Origin: 66-474 sp035249465
GTDB taxonomy: Bacteria; Pseudomonadota; Gammaproteobacteria; Xanthomonadales; Rhodanobacteraceae
Assembly (NCBI GenBank): GCA_035249465.1
Contig: DATFGL010000092.1
Span: 1-15,158, forward strand
Reading direction: 5' to 3'
DNA length: 15,158 nt
This document shows positions 13,397 through 15,158 of this stretch, piece after piece. Position 1 is the first letter of the stretch, and each line of letters starts with the position of its first letter. Position numbers and translations under genes: made by a program. The notes beneath the pieces were generated by a model. The model searched no databases. It saw only the letters and a list, made by a program, of their open reading frames with translations, and was not told where the DNA came from.

Positions 13397-14215
13397 ATGC
13401 AGATCTACCTCGACCTTCTCCGCGATGTGCTGGAACACGGCGCCCGCAAGGACGACCGCACCGGCACCGGTACGCGCTCGGTGTTCGGCCGCCAGATCCG
13501 GATGGACCTGGCGCAAGGCTTTCCGCTGCTGACCACCAAGAAGCTGCACATCAAGTCGATCGTGCACGAGCTGCTGTGGTTCCTGCGCGGCGACAGCAAC
13601 ATCGCGTACCTCAAGGAACACGGCGTCAGCATCTGGGACGAATGGGCGGACGAGCATGGCGAACTCGGGCCGGTCTATGGCAAGCAGTGGCGCGCGTGGC
13701 CGACGCCGGACGGCCGCACGATCGACCAGATCACGCAGGTGATCGAACAGATCAAGCGCAATCCCGACTCGCGCCGCATGCTGGTGTCGGCGTGGAACGT
13801 GGGCGAGCTGGACAAGATGGCCCTGATGCCGTGCCACGCGCTTTTCCAGTTCTATGTGGCCCCTTCGACAGGCTCGGGACGGGGGAACGGAAAATTGTCA
13901 TGCCAGCTTTACCAGCGCTCGGCCGACATTTTCCTCGGCGTGCCCTTCAACATTGCCAGCTACGCGCTGTTGACGTGCATGGTGGCGCAGGTTTGCGGAC
14001 TCGAACGAGGCGACTTCGTGCACACCTTCGGTGATCTGCACCTCTATTCCAACCACGTCGAACAGGCGCAAGAGCAGTTGGCCCGTACGCCCCGGCCGCT
14101 GCCGAAGCTGGTGCTGAATCCCGACCTGCAATCGCTGTTCGACTTCCGCTTCGAAGACATCCGCGTCGTCGATTACAATCCGTGGCCGGCGATCCGCGCG
14201 CCGGTCGCCGTATGA
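13397..14215 (+). CDS. thyA: Thymidylate synthase with an 8-residue net in-frame insertion
   Basis: ThyA methylates dUMP to dTMP using 5,10-methylene-tetrahydrofolate, releasing dihydrofolate for the neighbouring FolA. It has 272 residues against 264 in E. coli. The start MQIYLDLLRDVLEHGARKDDRTGTGT and the folate/phosphate arginine region match the family. The catalytic cysteine falls exactly at residue 146 in MPCHALFQFYVA, and the dUMP-binding QLYQRSADIFLGVPFNIASYALL and the C-terminal APVAV are present. The whole length difference comes from PSTGSGRGN (residues 156-164) replacing the single Asp of the usual VADGKLSCQ. This is at a beta-turn after the active-site strand, so the enzyme is probably functional. 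The inserted DNA resembles a dispersed repeat (see findings). The gene is flanked by direct copies of a palindromic repeat. It should be co-transcribed with folA. Confidence 0.96.
   Translation: MQIYLDLLRDVLEHGARKDDRTGTGTRSVFGRQIRMDLAQGFPLLTTKKLHIKSIVHELLWFLRGDSNIAYLKEHGVSIWDEWADEHGELGPVYGKQWRAWPTPDGRTIDQITQVIEQIKRNPDSRRMLVSAWNVGELDKMALMPCHALFQFYVAPSTGSGRGNGKLSCQLYQRSADIFLGVPFNIASYALLTCMVAQVCGLERGDFVHTFGDLHLYSNHVEQAQEQLARTPRPLPKLVLNPDLQSLFDFRFEDIRVVDYNPWPAIRAPVAV
13860..13888 (+). repeat. Repeat-like sequence inserted in the thyA reading frame
   Basis: The stretch begins CCCCTTCGACAGGCTCGGGA and continues as a G-run and AAC, encoding PSTGSGRGN, which is absent from ordinary ThyA. The core CTTCGACAGGCTC recalls a short intergenic repeat of the form TTCGACARGCTCAGG that I remember as widespread in proteobacterial genomes. 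That resemblance is from memory and was not searched. Confidence 0.55.
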
Positions 14216-14216
14216 A

Positions 14217-14351
14217 GCAAGAGCCATCCCTCTCGATCCCCCTTCCCATGGAAGAGGGAAGAAAAGCCCCGTCGGACGCGGTCGCCACAGGTGTGCGGGT
14301 TGTTTACCCCCTTCGCTACGAAGGGGGTCGCCGCGAAGCGGCGGGGGGATG
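14217..14351. repeat. Composite palindromic repeat between thyA and folA (copy D)
   Basis: It starts one base after the thyA stop with GCAAGAGCCATCCC, then hairpin CCCCCTTCC-CAT-GGAAGAGGG (14238-14258, one mismatch). A ~47-base spacer follows, then the perfect 10-bp hairpin ACCCCCTTCG-CTA-CGAAGGGGGT (14306-14328), the second hairpin CGCCGC-GAA-GCGGCG (14329-14343) and GGGGGATG. It matches copy C in order and orientation, but with a longer and unrelated spacer. It occupies most of the 162-base thyA-folA gap and ends 26 bases before the folA start. Confidence 0.8.
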
Positions 14352-14377
14352 AACCCGTACACACAGCCGGGCGTTGC

Positions 14378-14860
14378 ATGATCGCCCTCGTCGCCGCGCT
14401 CGACTGCAACCGCGCCATTGGCCGCGGCGGTGCGATGCCGTGGCATTTGTCCGACGACCTGAAACGCTTCAAGGCGCTCACCCTTGGCAAACCAGTGTTG
14501 ATGGGCCGCAAGACCGCGCTCGCGATTGGGCGTCCCTTGCCGGGGCGGACAAACCTGGTACTGACCCGGGCTGGCAGCGCGCCGTTCGACGGACAAACCG
14601 TGGTGCATTCGCTGGACGGGGCGATTGCACGGGCCGGCGACGTGGAATTGATGGTGATCGGTGGCGGCGAGGTCTACGCGCTGGCGCTTCCGCATGCCAC
14701 GCGCTTGCATATGACCGAAATCGATACCGCGACGCCCGATGCGGATACGTTCTTCCCGGCGTTCGATCCGGCGCGGTGGCGCGAGGTCGCGCGCGAGCAC
14801 CACCCGGTCGATGCAAAGCATCCGCTCGCTTTCGACTTCGTGGATTACGAACGCCGATGA
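14378..14860 (+). CDS. folA: Dihydrofolate reductase
   Basis: FolA reduces dihydrofolate, including that made by ThyA, to tetrahydrofolate with NADPH; it is the trimethoprim target. The 160 residues match the E. coli length (159). MIALVAALDCNRAIGRGGAMPWHL carries the Met20-loop, and the catalytic acid is at the canonical position (D27 in LSDDLKRFK). KPVLMGRKTALAIGRPLPGR provides NADPH and substrate contacts, MVIGGGEVYALALP is the glycine-rich cofactor turn, and LHMTEIDT and DTFFPAFDP follow. An open frame extends upstream to 14291, but that part is repeat sequence, so the ATG at 14378 is used. Its stop overlaps the next gene's start by four bases (ATGA), implying coupled translation with the Nudix gene. 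Confidence 0.96.
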   Translation: MIALVAALDCNRAIGRGGAMPWHLSDDLKRFKALTLGKPVLMGRKTALAIGRPLPGRTNLVLTRAGSAPFDGQTVVHSLDGAIARAGDVELMVIGGGEVYALALPHATRLHMTEIDTATPDADTFFPAFDPARWREVAREHHPVDAKHPLAFDFVDYERR

Positions 14861-15158
14861 TCGAAGTCGCCGCCGGCATCCTCACGGACGCGCAAGGCCG
14901 CGTGCTGTTGATGCAACGCCTGCCGGGCAAACACCTTGCAGGGTTGTGGGAATTCCCGGGCGGCAAGGTCGAGCCCGGCGAAACCCTCGCGCAGGCGTTG
15001 GTTCGCGAACTCGACGAAGAACTCGGCGTTGAAGTGCGCGGCAGCACGCCGTTGATTTCGATTCCGTGGCACTACCCCGAAAAATCCGTGCGGCTGCACG
15101 CGCTGCGCGTAACCGCGTGGAACGGCGAGCCACGTGCACGCGAAGGCCATCCCTTGCG
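14857..15158 (+). CDS. mutT: MutT-type Nudix hydrolase (8-oxo-dGTP diphosphatase), 3' truncated by window
   Basis: The first 100 residues of a Nudix enzyme, probably the MutT type that hydrolyses 8-oxo-dGTP to keep oxidised guanine out of DNA. MIEVAAGILTDAQGRVLLMQRLPGKHLAGLWEFPGGK is the typical MutT opening. The complete Nudix box is GGKVEPGETLAQALVRELDEELGV (the G-x5-E-x7-R-E-x2-E-E-x-G pattern). PWHYPEKSVRLHAL is the substrate-side segment. Start and folA stop overlap as ATGA. The coding sequence runs off the window, so length is unknown. In many gammaproteobacteria this opening belongs to a MutT fused to a thiamine-phosphate-synthase-like domain, which cannot be excluded here. Confidence 0.9.
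   Translation, partial: MIEVAAGILTDAQGRVLLMQRLPGKHLAGLWEFPGGKVEPGETLAQALVRELDEELGVEVRGSTPLISIPWHYPEKSVRLHALRVTAWNGEPRAREGHPL

Noticed and set aside
13149..14351. Repeated hairpins as a CRISPR array
   Set aside because: Copies are not regularly spaced, are palindromic, vary in the middle and flank genes; there is no spacer pattern.
14291..14377. N-terminal extension of folA in the same frame
   Set aside because: It translates the right half of repeat copy D; DHFR begins canonically at MIALVAALD.

Overview
The window is about 15.2 kb of high-GC gammaproteobacterial chromosome. The protein types, the pdxH C-terminus, the proC-yggT pair and the dense GC-rich palindromic intergenic repeats all fit Xanthomonadales, most likely Rhodanobacteraceae or a close relative. 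That placement is inferred from recalled family resemblance, not from a search. There is no rRNA, tRNA, CRISPR array, phage module or insertion sequence with a transposase.

Layout. (1) Positions 1-1052, plus strand: the 3' end of pdxH (vitamin B6 oxidase), then a cobalamin-binding-type periplasmic-binding-fold protein without a visible signal peptide. (2) Positions 1053-1680: a convergent gene gap filled by a ~0.54 kb non-coding element. Its two ends are inverted copies of each other, each built of two stem-loops, and its right half carries a series of hairpins that place AGGA or GGGA in the apical loop, including two exact matches to the CsrA/RsmA SELEX core ACARGGAUGU. (3) Positions 1681-12990, minus strand: a one-directional run which, in transcription order, is a POT-family peptide transporter, an MdtA-like membrane fusion protein, an MdtB-like and an MdtC-like RND pump subunit, proC and yggT. 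No outer-membrane channel or two-component regulator gene lies beside the pump. (4) Positions 12991-13396: a divergent gap with repeats. (5) Positions 13397-15158, plus strand: thyA, folA and a MutT-type Nudix gene cut by the window end. ThyA makes dTMP and dihydrofolate, FolA regenerates tetrahydrofolate, and MutT probably cleans the nucleotide pool.

A family of GC-rich palindromic repeats sits in four gaps: mdtB/mdtC, mdtA/mdtB, upstream of thyA, and thyA/folA. All copies share a CCCTTC-type hairpin head and a GGGGATGG-type tail, but differ in the middle, and several show compensatory stem changes. A different repeat-like sequence appears to have entered the thyA reading frame in frame, adding 8 residues just after the active-site segment.

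The best candidates for something undescribed are the AGGA-loop hairpin array at 1386-1656 (a possible Csr/Rsm sponge RNA or a repeat family that spreads such sites) and the in-frame repeat-derived insertion in ThyA.
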